58,286 bases of DNA from Aureobasidium sp. EXF-3400 (GCA_024195585.1 SWBL01000327.1:1-58286); one strand, 5' to 3'; numbered from the stretch's first letter, positions 21,664-35,761 are shown. Notes: generated from the letters alone by a model not told the origin. Numbers and translations are program-made.

Positions 21664-24585
21664 CTACTTTTGCTCATCGGTGCTCGCCAGCATATTCTGG
21701 ATATCCCTCAATTTTTGCTTGAGGGCGTCGTGTTCGGCATTCAACTGTTGATGAACGTCAGCATCTTGTCCATCTTAACGACCATCGACATGGAGATTGG
21801 AAACTTACCTGTGCATGCATCATCTTCGTCCCCACCAGTTCCTGCTCCATTTCGTGCACTTGCTCCTCGAGTCCACGGTTCCTATCTTGAACTTCAATGT
21901 TTCTCGCCATGATTTGGTCCATTTCGGCTTTCAAGCGATCCTCCACTTCTTGTGGTTGTTTGTCAACCATTTTCCTCAACTCCTCAACTTGCATCTTGAG
22001 ACTCTCGTTTTCGTCCAGCAGAGAGTCGTTTTCCACTTTAGTGCGTACGAGAGAAGATGCCAGGTCCACATGCTCGGCATCAGATTGCTGGGTGCGCAGC
22101 TCCAACTTCCTCACTCTCGTGCTGAGGTTTGCGTTTTCGTTTCTGAGTGACTCCAGTTCGATTTCGCGGTCCTTCTCGGCGCGAGCTTTCTCTTCGAATT
22201 CAGAGGTGTAGGCGGCGAGCGTTTCGGGTGTGATGACAACGGCACAGGCATCCCGGACGAGTTCATCGGCGCGGTAGACTTCCTTATCCGTCCCTGAGGT
22301 GGAGCCGAAGAAACCAGATTCGAGAATTGAGGTTGCTGAAGGCGATTTGTCAATGTATACATCGAAGAGGCGTTCTTTGAGGTGAGTGGACAGTTGAACC
22401 ATGTCCTTCATTCCGAGCAGGGTCTGGGCATTTCGTTGCATGAGCGCGATACCAAACTTCAAGATGGCACCGAGACCTTCGCTGAGAACGAGATCATAAA
22501 CGCGAAGAACGAGTTGTAGAGGAAAGCGGTAGGCGAAAAGTGTGAGGAACCATTGTGTGGCGTACAAGTTCGGAGGGACGCCTCGTCTGTGAAGGTGACA
22601 GTAAAGCGCTGGTTCGTGATCCTCCAACAGGCGCTCAAAAAGGTAGAGATGCATGTGTAGACCGGTCATTTCTGCAGTAAACAGAGAGCGGAGGTTGTAT
22701 TTTGACATGAGTCGAACAAACAGGGTGAAGGCTTCCTCTTCAGGCATGTTGAAAAGTAGAGGCATAGCAATGAAGTTCATGCCCTGAGCGTAGCCAACAG
22801 GTTCGTCGTATAGAGCATATGCTTTGCAGATACCAAACAGACCATCTTGCAGACCTGCACTAGCAATGTATTTGGAGTAGGCTGTTCGTGCTCCGAGATC
22901 GCGTCTGATAGTTTTCTCAAGTTTCTGCAGCGCAGCAGTCTCATCTTTCGACATGCGCTTTCTTTCCGACGATGTGACCGAGTCGTTACCATTGACCTGA
23001 GGGGATGCAGAAACATCGGAGTGCACTGAAGAAGCAGAAGAAGTGACCGACTCTTTTTCGCCAGTACTACTAATACGACGAACAGCAGGTGGCTGAGTGA
23101 CCTCCTTGTCAGTGCCTCTAGCAACCAACTCTCGATATACCTGCTCCAGCTCATCATTTTTGCTCTCTGCCATGACTTGCCAGACAACACCACGGATTGG
23201 TTGAGGAATGCCATTTGCGATAGCACGAGTGAGTTCATCTCCGCTCGTGCGTGCGACCGCAGATGGACCTTCGTACACAACAGATTGCCAGAGATCCCAA
23301 TTGACCTCGGTCTGTTCTTCTGATGGTCCAGCAGCATCTCCTGCCACGGTACCAGGAGGAAGTTTGGTGGTGGGTGATGAAATGGCGGAAAAAGAGTTTG
23401 CTCGAGGGGTAAAAGGAGGGCTCAATTGTCCACCGTCCTCTTTAGTAGGACCCTGTAGGCTACCAGCACGACCATGGCGGCCTTGAGGTAGAGCCAGACT
23501 GTCGTCAGCTGATATAGCTGATTCACCCTGCAGTCGCAAGATATGGAAGCGGTCTTTCAAGGTTGGTTGATGAGAAGTATCATCATTCGAGTCGGGGTTT
23601 GTCGTCAGACTCTGCAAAGATGAAGCTGTGTTTCTCCGTGGACTTGTTGGGCGAGATGGGGATGTAGCTTTCCGAGCTCGCGAGAACCAAGCGAATGGGC
23701 TTGAGACTTTGCGTGTGGTCGGAGGCTTCTCAACTGTTGAGGTGCCCATGAAAGTCTGCGACTTCTGCGGGGGTGGAGGCGGAGGTGGATAGTTGAGAGT
23801 AGGGAGGTCGCCAGATAGACCCTTCACAGGCTCGTTGTCGGTCTCTTTTTCGGGCACGGCGGGGGGTAGCTCGGGTACAGATTCGAGGGTGTTTTGTCGC
23901 GACTTGGCAGCTCGAGGCATGTCGTCTTGGTCGTTGTCGGACGTGGACTGGTTGATAATATCGATGCTGCTTCGCTTGTCCTGAGCGCCTGCAGCGGTTG
24001 CGACTTGGTCGTTCAAGGATTTGGCTGTCGAAGGGCGGCTTTCTGCCTGGTCGGACGCGGCGGTCACAGAATGGGCCCCTTGTTCCAACGACTCTGCTGT
24101 AGCAGGTCGAGGCTCCTCGTCCACTGTTGAAGGTTGTTCCTCAGTCTCGGGTGCAGTCTCTTTCGTGTGATCAGTTGTTTCGGTAAGCACGTGTTCGATG
24201 TCGTCTGCGTCGAAAGCTCCCGGGGCGATGGATGTAGAGAGTTTGGGTGCTGTGTCGTCCGAGTGGACCTTGTCGGTGGCTATGCGAGAGTCATCATCGG
24301 TATTGTCTCCTTGATGCGAGATTGATTGGGCTGTTGGGCCTTGTGGCTCGGGATGAGCATCGGCAGAGGATATTGTGTCGGCAGCATCTTCGAATGTGTC
24401 CTGAAGGCCATCAATAACTAGAGCGCTCACAGGCAAATGACGGCCCAAAGCAGACAACAAAGAGAGTTGCTGCGCGGACTAAGCGAGGAACTTACCGCAT
24501 CCCTGCCATCCTCTTGGTTGGTACTGTCGGCATGTTGGTCGGCCTGCAGTGTTTCGTCGGTGTGCTTCGCTTCGTTGTCGGACAT
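21664..24585 (-). CDS. TBC-domain Rab GTPase-activating protein (Gyp5/EVI5-like)
   Basis: Exons 24585-24496, 24400-21809 and 21744-21664 (920 aa). The first intron (95 nt) joins QEDGRDA to DTFEDAADTIS in phase 0. The last adds LNAEHDALKQKLRDIQ and ends STDEQK. Residues 1 to about 400 are disordered, with a polyproline run PPPPPP. The TBC domain runs about 428-710: IPQPIRGVVWQVM, the arginine-finger region RRDLGARTAYSKY (about 532) and the glutamine finger in GYAQGMNF (about 567). A coiled coil follows from about 740 to the end. This is the Gyp5/Gyl1/EVI5 layout, acting on Rab GTPases in polarised secretion and ER-Golgi traffic. The specific Rab partner is inferred from homology only. Confidence 0.92.
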
Positions 24586-25174
24586 GTCGCTATGTGTCGT
24601 GAGATCTATAACATTCGAAAAAGGATGCAAGTGGTGGACTGAAGTGACTCGCGTCGTATAAAGTGGTTGGCCCAGGCTTTGTTTGGCCGATTGATGTCTG
24701 GATGGCTGGTCTGGTCTAAATTGCTTTGCGTTCCTGAAGTCTTGGGCGAGGGTTGAGGTTGGTCAAGTGACTGCTTGGAGCTCTTCCTTAGTATGCTATC
24801 CCTTTATCGCGACCGCTTTAACGCTTGTCAACTCCTGAATGAAAATGTTCTTGCTCTCGACAGTTCGCAGCAACCGCCGTTGAAGCCATGCTAAACAAAC
24901 CCGCCCCGCAGTCGAGTGGACCCTGCTATGCATATATTATAGAACAACTCGATTATGTAAACGAGCAGTCTCATGTAATTTTGGTTGGACTTTGGAAGAT
25001 ACGTTCTGTATGCTCTTCTCCTTTCTGACACACCATCTCCGTTGATGGTCCAAGCTGACAGCCGCTTCCCACCAGTACACCACAACGATCGTCTCCGAAC
25101 TCTACTCTAGTGCTACGCGTCCCTGCTATATATCAACGTGTACGTGCCATCACGGGATTGCCATCTTGCAATCC
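24586..25174. other. Intergenic, 589 bp
   Basis: Promoter of the TBC gene and 3' flank of the deacetylase gene. No gene or RNA element recognised. Confidence 0.5.
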
Positions 25175-26536
25175 TCATCGTTTCTCCCAAACTTTCAATC
25201 CTGCCACCCATGTTTGGAGCACTTCTCCTTCATCATTCAATACCACAAAGTCTGCCCTTCGCCCTTCTTCCAGCTTTCCTCTGCTTGTGTCTCCCATGAC
25301 ATCTGCCACATTCTCAGTGACGCATCTCACTGCCTCCGCCACGTTACATCCACTCCACTTCATCATGTTTTGGATACATTCCTGCAAACTTGCACACCCA
25401 CCCACTAGCGTGTCTGTCCCGTCGATTGTCACTTTCGATCCCGTCTTGCGTTGCTTGAATGGTATCTGAGCATGTCCGGGGTAGACGCCATCTTCCAATC
25501 CAGCGAGTTCAATGCTGTCTGTGATGAATATACACTTTTCAGGATTTGCTCTGAAGAGCATTGTAGCCACGCTTGGGTGGAGATGGTTTCCGTCCGGGAT
25601 GATCGTGAAGTACGGGCTTCGGTGGGTATCCGTGTTGGCAGTCGTGACAAGTCCAGCAAGACCAGGATCGCGATGGTGGAGTGGTGTCATGGCATTCAAC
25701 GTGTGCGTTAACAGGGTCGCTCCAGCTTTGACTCCTTCGATGCCCTGTTCATAGGTTGCTGCACTGTGACCAAGCGAGACCTTGATGCCTTTGCTTGCAA
25801 GACTTTTGATCAACTTCGTTGATTCGGGAAGCTCAGGAGCCAGAGTCACAAATTTGAGAGTCTCGGAGGATGTCGCTGATGGTCCATATACCTCTTCCGC
25901 CGATCTGCTACCATCAAAGAAGTGGTCAGAGTTGTGGGCGCCTTTCTTAGAGGGTGCTAGGTAAGGTCCTTCTGCGTGTGCTCCGAGTAAAGAGGCGCTA
26001 TCATCGATTGTCCTAGGCTTCAAAGCTGGTAAAATCTATGATCAAAGTCCTGTCAGCGGCATGATCTAGATGTTCTCTGATGGTCGAGAGACATCCTGTT
26101 GTAAGCTCTGCTGGCTCTGCTTCTATAAGAAATTCAGAAGTGACTTTCGACGCAGGCGAAGCGCGGAATGGCGAATGTAAGAGAGAAGAATTTCGTGACC
26201 TACTTTCTTGTATTCATCAGAAGACACAGTCGGTATCGTCGCCCAGAAACCCGTCACACCTTGTGTAACGAGAAACTTGGCAGCCTTGTCAATCTGACCA
26301 GCATACTCTTTTTCATCATTGAAGTGGGTGAAATGAAATCCGAGTAAACCATTAGTATGCAACTCCAGCAGACCAGGAGCAATAATGCCTTCTTCCAAGT
26401 CTACTGCATCACCACCAATATATCCAGTACGAGGAAGGATAAGACCAGTATCATCAGAAACAACCAATTGGTCTTCTACCAACTTACCGCCTATGCAAAG
26501 ACGGCAGTTCAGGAACGAGGTAAACCAGCCAGACAT
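25175..26536 (-). CDS. DAC1: N-acetylglucosamine-6-phosphate deacetylase
   Basis: Exons 26536-26204 and 26035-25175 (397 aa), separated by a 168-nt intron (GTAGGT...CATAG) that joins DEYKK to ILPALKPRT. It removes acetate from GlcNAc-6-phosphate in the cytosol, the step between GlcNAc kinase and glucosamine-6-phosphate deaminase during chitin and GlcNAc catabolism. Amidohydrolase motifs are present: ELHTNGLLGFHF (residues 58-69), the metal-binding Glu in GAHAEGPYL (E133), SLGHSAATY, LTHTLNAMTPLHHRDPG and the catalytic Asp in FITDSIELAG. The usual fungal GlcNAc partners are not in this window. Confidence 0.95.
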
Positions 26537-27130
26537 GGCTTTTTGAGATGAACCGAACAGGGAACGAGAAACAGGATGAAACGACCCTGTGGCTCAACTG
26601 ACAGATGGTCATGTTTTTGGAGTGTCGATCGGGACCCCTCTGCCGAGTAATCATTGGTCAATGCTCCATTTCCTCCGCATCTGTCGTTGTCGCAGCCGCT
26701 TTTGAAGATTTTCGGCATGCCGCGGGCATCCTGACTGTGCATCATCACGGAGTAGATAACTTACACTGCCGCAGTCATGGAGGCTGTGTGAGGTAACAGT
26801 AGGTCTTGTTGATGAGACTCTCGTTAGACCACAAGGCCAAGAATGTAGGCGACGATGGCGAGCAGGTCTTGACGAGAAGTTGCAACGGGCACGCTTGCGA
26901 TGCAGCCACGAGACAGTGAATCGAGCCACAGCTTTATGACGTAGGCAGATGCGTACGAACGCGCCATCAATTACCCTCGACGGCATTCCAGGTTTTCCAC
27001 GTCAATCTTCTCTGGCCAAGGCAAGGCTGTGTAGCATGTGGACAAGACAATAATACCTTGGTCTACTAGAGCTCTTTCTTTCTCTCGTTCTACACCATCG
27101 CGTCCTTACATCCGGCCCCACTCACCAACC
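26537..27130. other. Divergent promoter region, 594 bp
   Basis: Between the deacetylase and the Mug190-like gene, which are transcribed away from each other. A pyrimidine-rich CTTTCTTTCTCTCG (27072-27085) lies shortly before the right-hand start codon. No gene seen. Confidence 0.5.
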
Positions 27131-30100
27131 ATGGCGGATGCTCAACAACAGCATGCCCCTGGTGGCCACTACTCAGGGCACAACAAGATCCCGACCATCA
27201 ACCAATTCATCGAAAAGCTAGATCGCGACAAGGCAACTCGCGACAAGCAGATCGACCAACAAAGGCAGGCCCAAGTCGCTCAGAAGAATGGCGATGCAGT
27301 CCCCCACCAACAATCATCGAACCTGCATGTGAAGGAGCACCAGCAAAGGGTCACAGACCCGACTACCGGCAAGGAAGTCGTTATTGAAGATGTCAACCAG
27401 GAGATGATCGATGCGGCTAAGAACCCTGTGGTACGACAAGATGGCCTTGGTGGACAAGAGAAAGCTATCTGACACGTGAGCAGCTCTCAGTACCAAATGC
27501 GAACCTCGACAAGCCTACAGTATGTCGCGCATACCATTCCAAGCATCCATCACGACTAACAGCACACAGCCTGTCAAGAGCGACCCATCGCAGTCGATGG
27601 CTGAATACAAACATGCCCAAGACGTAACCGCCCCTCCGGACCCCGTCGCTGAAGGTAGTACCTCAGACGTGCCTATCCATGGCGAGAAGACCAACATCTT
27701 GTTCCACCCTACACCCTCTGTCAGCTATGAACCTTTCTTCGCTGCCATGGAGAAGAAAGCCTCTGCTTTGTGCATTGGTGTCTTCCTGGGCATTGTCTTT
27801 GTTGGAAACGTTTTTGGTGGCCGTCTCTTAGGCCTTGTTCCTCTAGCCATGTGTGTGGCTTCCGGTGTCTTCCTCTGGGCCAAGGAGGTCATTCGCAGTG
27901 GCAGAGAAGTCGAGTGGGATAGTGAGAAGACCAGAGGTAGAACGGTGAGTAAATGGACACACGACTGCAAGAGGAGGCGACAAGGCTGATGACAGTAACA
28001 CAGGCCACGGCAAACCTCCTCCCCGAATCTGTCGAATGGATGAACACTTTACTTGGAGTCGTCTGGGGTCTCGTCAATCCGGATATGTTCCAGAGTGTCG
28101 CCGATACCCTCGAGGATGTCATGCAAGCGTCCGTTCCTGGTATCATCGAGAACGTTCGGGTGGCAGAGATCAACCAGGGCAGCAACCCCATTCGCATCCT
28201 CAGTCTGCGCGCTCTTCCTGATGAGCACATGAAAGAGATGAAGCAAGCAATTCACGAGCAAAACAAGAAAACCAAGGATCCTCAGGAGGCCGCTGCTGAT
28301 GAGGAGGGTGGTGACTACTACAACCTCGAAGTCTCTTTCGCATACCACGCTGCTCCCTCTGGTAAGAGAGCCTCGGACAGAGCCAGAAACATGCACATGC
28401 AACTGGTCTTCTATCTCGGTATTAAGGGTTTGTTCGGTGTTCCTCTTCCCATCTTCGTGGAGCTGCAAGAGCTGGTCGGCACTGTCAGATTGCGCATGGC
28501 TATGACTCCTGAACCTCCTTTCCTCAAGACACTGACCTTCACGCTTATGGGCGTGCCTCACGTACAAGCAGGATGTATTCCCATGGTCGAAAAGGGTGTC
28601 AACATTCTTAACCTCCCGCTCATCTCCAACTTTGTCAACTACGCTATCGGCGCGGCTGCTAGCATGTACGTCGCTCCCAAGTCTATGTCTTTGGACATGA
28701 GAGCCATGCTTCAAGGCGACGATATCACCAAGGACGTGGAGGCACTGGGTATCATGTGGATCCGCATTCATCGTGCTGTTGGTCTCAGCAAGCAGGACAA
28801 GCGTGGCAGCAAATATGGAGGCAGTGACCCATACATCACCCTTTCCTTCTCTAAGTACGGAAAGCCCATGTACTGCACTCGTGTTATTACCGACGACTTG
28901 AACCCTATCTGGGAAGAAACTGCTGCGTAAGTGTACTCCTCGTTGGTTGAAAATTTCTAACTGACATGTCTATAGTCTCCTCGTTACCCCTGAACTTATC
29001 AAGGCCGATGAGAACCTGAGTGTTGAGCTTTGGGACTCTGATCGTCACAGCGCCGATGATATCGTCGGCAAAGTCGAGTTATCCATGCAAAAGATGATCC
29101 AGCACCCTGGCAAGATGTACCCTCAAGTTTCGAAGCTTGCTGGGATGGATGCTGACAGCGAGATGCCCGGAGAGCTGCACTGGGAGGTTGGCTTCTTTGG
29201 AAAGCCCCAATTCAGACCCGCTCTGCGTACTGATGGCAAGAACCATGCTCTTCCTGAGAACCTTCGGGACAAGCCAGAGCTTCAGGACGAGAAGGGTGTG
29301 GCTAACACTGACACTGATGACGCTGTTCAGCACACACCCCCAGACCCCCTCTGGCCCACTGGTATTTGCAGTATCGTTGTCCACCAGATTGTCAACCTCG
29401 AACTTGATAACGTCAAGGGTACAGAAGGCAGTCGCAAGGGCAGAGAATACGAGCCTGCCAAGCCCAGTGGCGAGGGCACTGATGAAGAGGGTGACCATCT
29501 TCCTACCAGTTACTGTACCATTCTCTACAACGATGAGTTGGTCTACAGAACTCGTGCCAAGGCAGTCAGCAGTCAACCCATTTTCAATGCCGGTACTGAG
29601 CGCTTCGTTCGCGACTGGAGGTCTGCCGTCATCACTGTCACCGTGCGTGATTCTCGCAACCGTGAGCACGATCCCATCCTTGGAGTTGTGCCTCTTAAGT
29701 TGTCCGACGTTATGGAGACAAGTTCGCAGGTCACCAGATGGTACCCTCTTGATGGCGGTATCGGTTTCGGTCGCATTCGTATCTCGCTTTTGTTCCGCAG
29801 TATTGAGACTCGTCTCCCTCCTAACATGCTCGGCTGGGATGTTGGTACATTCCAGTTCCTATCCGAGAGAATTACTGCGACTGGCTACACTCATCATGCC
29901 AAGATCAAGATGCGTACTGGTGGTTCTATTGGCAAAATCCCTCGTACACAGTGCCACAAGACTGACAATGGTCTTGAATGGGAAGTGCAGCACAACGACA
30001 AGACGGAGCCCATTCGCCTTCCAGTCAAATACCGTTACCGCAGTCCTGTCGTCTTTGAATTCCACTTGTCTGGCAAGCGCAAGGCGGATGCTCATGCTAT

Positions 30101-31013
30101 TCTCTGGCTTCAACACCTGGTTGACAACGAGACTACCGAGATTGATCTCCCTATTTGGCGTACATCGGCTCCAGCAAGATTGACCCAGAACTACATTACA
30201 GAGGATAATGTCGACAAGGCCATGCCTGGACTAGAAGATCTTGAGGAGGTTGGTCGTCTCAAGTTCACTGGTCGCTTCAAGGCTGGCATGGATGAGAGTC
30301 ACGAGCAATTTGTCGCTGACAACGACTCTCGCGAAACTTACGAAACTTGGGAAGCATGTGTTGCTGAAGGTGTTCGCACAAGATTGGTTGAGAAGGAGAT
30401 GCCTGATCGCGTACAAGCTCTACACGAAAAGTCTCTCACAGAAGGTCGTGACATTCTTAAGGAGGAAGAGCCTGACGAGAAGCAAAAATGGCTCAGCAAG
30501 CAAGGCACTGACTGGAGCGGAGCATTTGGTGAAGATCCCAAGGCGTACTTGGACTCGCAAGGTAGAAAGCGCCGCGAGCCTGGTGCTGAACCTCCTCTTC
30601 ATGATCCTCACAACCCTAGCTCCGATGACGACAGCAATTCAGACGACGACTCATCCAACGACCTCGGCATCTTGGACGCGAAGAATGCAGAAAACCAAGG
30701 CGGTAACCCTGGCGAAAGAGCAGGCAGGAAGTCATACGCCACTGACACCACCGGCGGTAGAAGTTCCTACGACTCGTACGCAGGCACCAACTCCACATTC
30801 TCAGATCCCAACACCGGAGGTAGTCCCAAGAATGTCAACGAACAGAACAAACGTACCGAAGCGCGCAAGCAGCGCGGACTGATGCAATGGAAGCCAGCTC
30901 GCAACCTCAAGTTTGCCAAGGACGAGGGCAAAATTGGTCTCAGAAAGATCAAGCACAAGTTGACAGGTGGTCTCAATGGCAGACAGCCTGGTGTTGAGAC
31001 TGAGACTGGATAG
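27131..31013 (+). CDS. SMP/C2-domain membrane-contact protein (Mug190-like)
   Basis: Exons 27131-27430, 27484-27519 (36 nt), 27570-27944, 28004-28926 and 28976-31013 (1223 aa). Residues 1-130 are hydrophilic. A hydrophobic hairpin at about 175-213 (CIGVFLGIVFVGNVFGGRLLG onward, then CVASGVFLW) would anchor it in the ER. An SMP-type lipid-transfer domain follows (about 245-440; WMNTLLGVVWGLVNPDMFQS is typical). A first C2 domain starts near 485 (IRIHRAVGLSKQDK, then GGSDPYITLSF), and a second lies near 660-800. The tail is acidic then basic. The layout matches the fungal tricalbin-like family including fission-yeast Mug190, which tethers ER to plasma membrane. Lipid cargo and calcium dependence are not decided here. 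Confidence 0.9.
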
Positions 31014-32290
31014 TTAGATGCGGCTTGACGAAGCAGTTAACTAACATCTTTTCCTTTCTTTCTTGTTGTCCTCTTGTAACGTTAATTCCCCCCTACTAGT
31101 ATCTATCACGCAAAAATGATGCAGACGAATTTCATTCTTATAGCACCTCACTCTCTCTGTCAGCTTTAACTATGGTACATGCGCTTGCATGTCGTTTGTT
31201 CGGCAACCGGCAGTCAACAATTGGTGTTTCCTGAATCGTAAATTGTCCCTTCGCTTTTGAGAAGCCACGATACGGTCGTCTTGGAAAGCTCCTTCTTGTA
31301 TTTGACCAGCCACGGTCATGGTCTTCCTTGCAGACAGTCCCAATGATGGTGGTATATAAAGGTTAAGCAAACAACCGTTAACCAACCTTGAAAGGCCGTT
31401 GGTAGATAGATGTGAATATTTTGATTGGTTCAGACACTCACGTCACACTTTCAGCTCCCACTGGCCCAGGGGATGTCTTGAGTAACAGACTTAAAAATCT
31501 TGGTCTGATGCGAGGAGGTAGTCTCGAAGACATCGAAATCCACAACATGAACATTTAAAAGCAATGGAAAGAAAAACCACCCCTAGAAGAAAACCCACAA
31601 TATCGGAGAAACCATCAAGCAAAGCGCTTTCAAGAAGAACACCAGCACTAGAAGCAGCACAATCAACACAAGCATCACATCATCGACAACCATCAGCCAC
31701 GGACATCACATAATCATCAGTCCAATCCCACTCACACGCAGAAGCAAAAAGCTCTCACTTTCGACCTCTCACCTCCCGTTTATATTTCTCTGAATCTGGT
31801 GAACAACACAACTTCAGCAGCTTTGGTCTAGTGGCAGGGCGCTTCGATCGGACGACCAGGTCGCAAGAACTGGCAGCCAGGCGGGCAAGGGATGATATGT
31901 GCCGGTCGAAGAACGTGGGTTCGGATCCTGCAAGCTGTACTTTCTTCTTTTTGCTTCTTTTGTTTATGCTTCTCGGCGGCGGTAGGCATACTGTTCTCAA
32001 GCATGAAGCACCCACTTAGTTATGCGGCAGAGACAGTGTGTAAAGAGAGATCATTATTGAACAATGTCAGCAGTGTCATAATGTCATGTTTTAGGATCAG
32101 CGAGTAGAAGTTGTAAGAAGATGCCGATGTCAAAATCTATTCCTGTTCCTGAAAGACTGTATTCTTGTGTCTGTTTCTGTAGATTCCCAAAGAAACTTCC
32201 TGTGCTCTGGATGTCGTGGAATGCAACGTTGCGATCATCCACAGTTTGATGTCGTCTTACCCACCCTGCCATTCCAACACAATTTTCCGC
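31014..32290. other. Convergent intergenic region with tRNA-like unit
   Basis: 1.3 kb between the Mug190-like and Stc1-domain genes. It contains the tRNA-like element at 31817-31939. An A-rich tract of short AC- and CAT-containing strings (31560-31700) shows no clear repeat unit. Confidence 0.5.
31817..31939 (+). tRNA. tRNA-like Pol III gene, apparent anticodon CGG, 53-nt intron
   Basis: Acceptor 31817-31823 (GCAGCTT) pairs with 31932-31938 (AAGCTGT). The D-arm GTCTAGTGGCAGGGC follows. The anticodon stem CTTCG/CGAAG (31842-31846, 31907-31911) closes a loop ATCGGA, giving CGG (Pro) at 31849-31851. An intron at 31853-31905 contains a CCG able to pair with the anticodon. T-arm 31915-31931 has two non-Watson-Crick pairs. 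A T5 terminator is at 31948-31952. Oddities: only three bases in the variable loop, A at position 37, an acceptor stem unlike known fungal tRNA-Pro, and discriminator A. It is homologous to the unit at 47812. Either a diverged tRNA or a tRNA-derived RNA. Confidence 0.55.
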
Positions 32291-33157
32291 TTACATCTGC
32301 CAGTCCTCATCATCACTGTACACGATAACATCGTCGTCGTCATCGTAATCAGGAACTGGAACCTCACGGGGACCCTGACAAGCATTAGTTATCATTTATA
32401 CACAGGGAGGCCGTGGTGGACTTACAGATTTCACAACAGCAAATCCACCACTGCCGGTCTTGACAGGAGGAGCTTTGACAGTGCTGGCATAAGTCGAGTT
32501 CGAGAATTCAGAGCTGGATGAAGCAGAGGTAGTGGTGTTGGTTGGCACACGAGAGTCGGTAGTAGTGGATGGAATGGGCACGAAGCCATTGCTGGAAGAA
32601 GCCAAAGGGACGCCTCCGCTGGTGGACGAACGGGAGGTGAGGTCACCCGTGATACTCTGTTCATCGCGTAAGCCATGTCCATAAGATATATAGAGCATAC
32701 TCACAGTCATGTAGTCTTCATCGGAATCCTCGGCCTCATGCGGGTCCTGCTGTCCAGGCTTGACGTTTTCGATCTCACTGATACACTTGCGGCATCTGGC
32801 AGAATCAGGGTCACGCCTCTGAGTGGTAGAGAACCTTTCGAGACTGCGAGTTTTGTTGCATCCAGTACATTTGAGCTCCGTAGGAGGCGCAGCTGTGCAG
32901 TTGCTGCAGATCATCTTGTCAAGTATCTTCCTGTCGCCCAGTTTTGCGCCTCTGCTCAGCAAAAATTTGGCATCATTCTGGCGGTTGTTGGCGAAACTGG
33001 CGAGAGGACGAAGCTGAGAGCACCTCTTGCACCAAACTCTGGAGATTGTCAGTGTATGATAGGTGGAACAGGCTGTATATGCGTACTCGTTAGGCAGCGA
33101 GCGAGCGTGTTTGTGCCCTGGAGGTGGAGAGCGGACGTTTTTCAAGGCTGAGCTCAT
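32291..33157 (-). CDS. Stc1-domain zinc-finger protein
   Basis: Exons 33157-33087, 33038-32705, 32656-32426 and 32374-32291 (239 aa); introns of 48, 48 and 51 nt. The N-terminal Stc1 domain has a tandem zinc-finger pattern: WCKRC (C27, C30), ICSNC, KCTGC and ARCRKC, with QRRDPDSARC as the family signature. The middle is Ser/Thr-rich and the C-terminus is acidic (DYDDDDDVIVYSDDEDW). In fission yeast Stc1 bridges Argonaute to the Clr4 methyltransferase complex. In Pezizomycotina the domain is common but mostly uncharacterised, so a heterochromatin role is inference. Confidence 0.88.
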
Positions 33158-34237
33158 GTTGTCGGATAGCGGTAGGGATCTGGACGTTATCTGTCAGTCA
33201 AGGAACACGCACAGATCGAACAGATAGAGCAAGGTGTAATGCACGCAAGCCTGGTGCAGTACATGATGCATCGAGAGTGGGAACGGAAGATGGTGATAGT
33301 GATTTGTAGAGGGTATGCCAGGGGTATCGCGTTGCAAAGGGATGGTTATCTTACAGGATGTTGATGAATACGAATGTTTGAAAATTGCGATGCAGAAGAT
33401 CAAAATGTAGAAGAGGGACAAGTTGTTTTTCAAGCGGACAGGAAAATAAATGAAGAAGTTGAAGGCATGATAAATATGGAAGGCTCGACCACGGGCTGCG
33501 TTTGGCGACGTCGTTTGCTCGGCTTTGCTGGAACAATTTCTTTGTTTGACGGAACAAGACAGTGCAGTAAAGAGACAATTTAGTCTGGTAGAATATGCTT
33601 GTCAAACAGTGTTCTTCGAGAGAAATGATGGGACTTTTGGAGAGTTTTGGCTGTTATGATAATGGATGAGGCTTGATATGGAACCAAGCAAGACACCCAA
33701 TATGTTAAACAGATGGCAAGATGATGTTAGCACCCGAAGCAATGTCCAGTGAAATTGCAACTTTGATCTACAAACATGATGATGGTTAGTACCGTGTCTC
33801 CTGATAGCTTGGTTTGCAGACTTGGATCGCATGGTATCTCCATGTCCCTATATCGAGATTAGCATATCATGCAAGGATAAAACAAAGCGCCACTGTATTC
33901 ACTCCCTTGCAGCATCTGCATACTGCATGGAACAAGCGTCTCGAGAGGCAAACATGAGTTGTCATATCGCTGAGGCAGAGTAGGCCCCAGCGCCGAAGTT
34001 TCAGCACAGATCGCAGACAATCGCACAGCAGGACAACAGAAAGACCGGCATTGGAGAGAAGAGGAAAGATTCATTATACAGGCCTCAGCGTTCAAGACCC
34101 AATGCAGGTGCGAAGCCGAAGCCCGGCACAGTTTGCATCGCCATGCTGAGACAACCCTTCAACCAGGTCTAATTTTGCGCTCTAAAGGATGTATTGGTAC
34201 AGATTGGAGGTTGGAGGTATCATCGTCGTCAAATGCT
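33158..34237. other. Intergenic, 1.1 kb, no gene recognised
   Basis: Lies between the Stc1-domain start and the cytochrome c stop. Open frames are short and featureless on both strands. No tRNA boxes were seen. Confidence 0.5.
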
Positions 34238-35025
<788 letters not shown>

Positions 35026-35761
35026 TTTGATGGATATGTAATGTGTATGAAAGGGTTAAAGGTATGTAGGAGGTTGTGGCGGTGGATCAAAGAGTGAAGA
35101 AAGGTGGATGGGAATTTTGTTCGACGATCGCGGCGAACCAAGGAGTTTCCAGGATGAAGGCGTCGAGCACCGACCACCCGAATCAACCAATCAATGCAGG
35201 CCAGAAAGTCAATATTGTTGGAAACACGCTTGTCGTTCGGGAAGCCTCGGAATATTTCTTGATTCAATCGCCGTCTTTGCTTCACTGGAGATACCAGCTG
35301 TGGCAATCCTCACTTCAACGTATCATAGACCTGTGCTCTGTAAGCTCCAGACTTGATCTCGACCAGAGATGCTTCCTGTTCTTGCTCGTCTGGTATCATA
35401 TTGAACCCATGACCGTCGAGCAAAGCCACAGTACCAAACGAACATTTTCTTTTTACTTGACTAGTTGTGATGCATGGCTTGACGCGTCTTGACGTCGTGT
35501 CAAAAATCAATAACAGCGGCTCGAGCTCCTTCGGCTTGGAAGCAGCTGACGGGCGTCAGGGCAACACGCGAAGGAGATCTTGATCAGATACGTGATGATC
35601 TCTGATCAATCATCCATTTCCTCATTGGTTTTAACCGAGCACGGCTCAACGCTTCCTCTGGGCAGGCTTCAGCAAAACCCCATGTTTGCTTCCGCTGTCG
35701 AGGTGTCCCAATCTGAAGCACCCTTCTCGTTAGGGCCAATATCACTTCCTTTTTTCGAGAC
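35026..35761. promoter_or_regulatory. Divergent promoter of cytochrome c and SDR genes
   Basis: 736 bp. A CCAAT pentamer at 35187-35191 lies about 160 bp upstream of the cytochrome c start. HAP-complex (CCAAT-binding) control of cytochrome c is established in fungi, but a single pentamer is weak evidence. An inverted CCAAT (ATTGG) lies near 35624. No gene seen. Confidence 0.35.
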
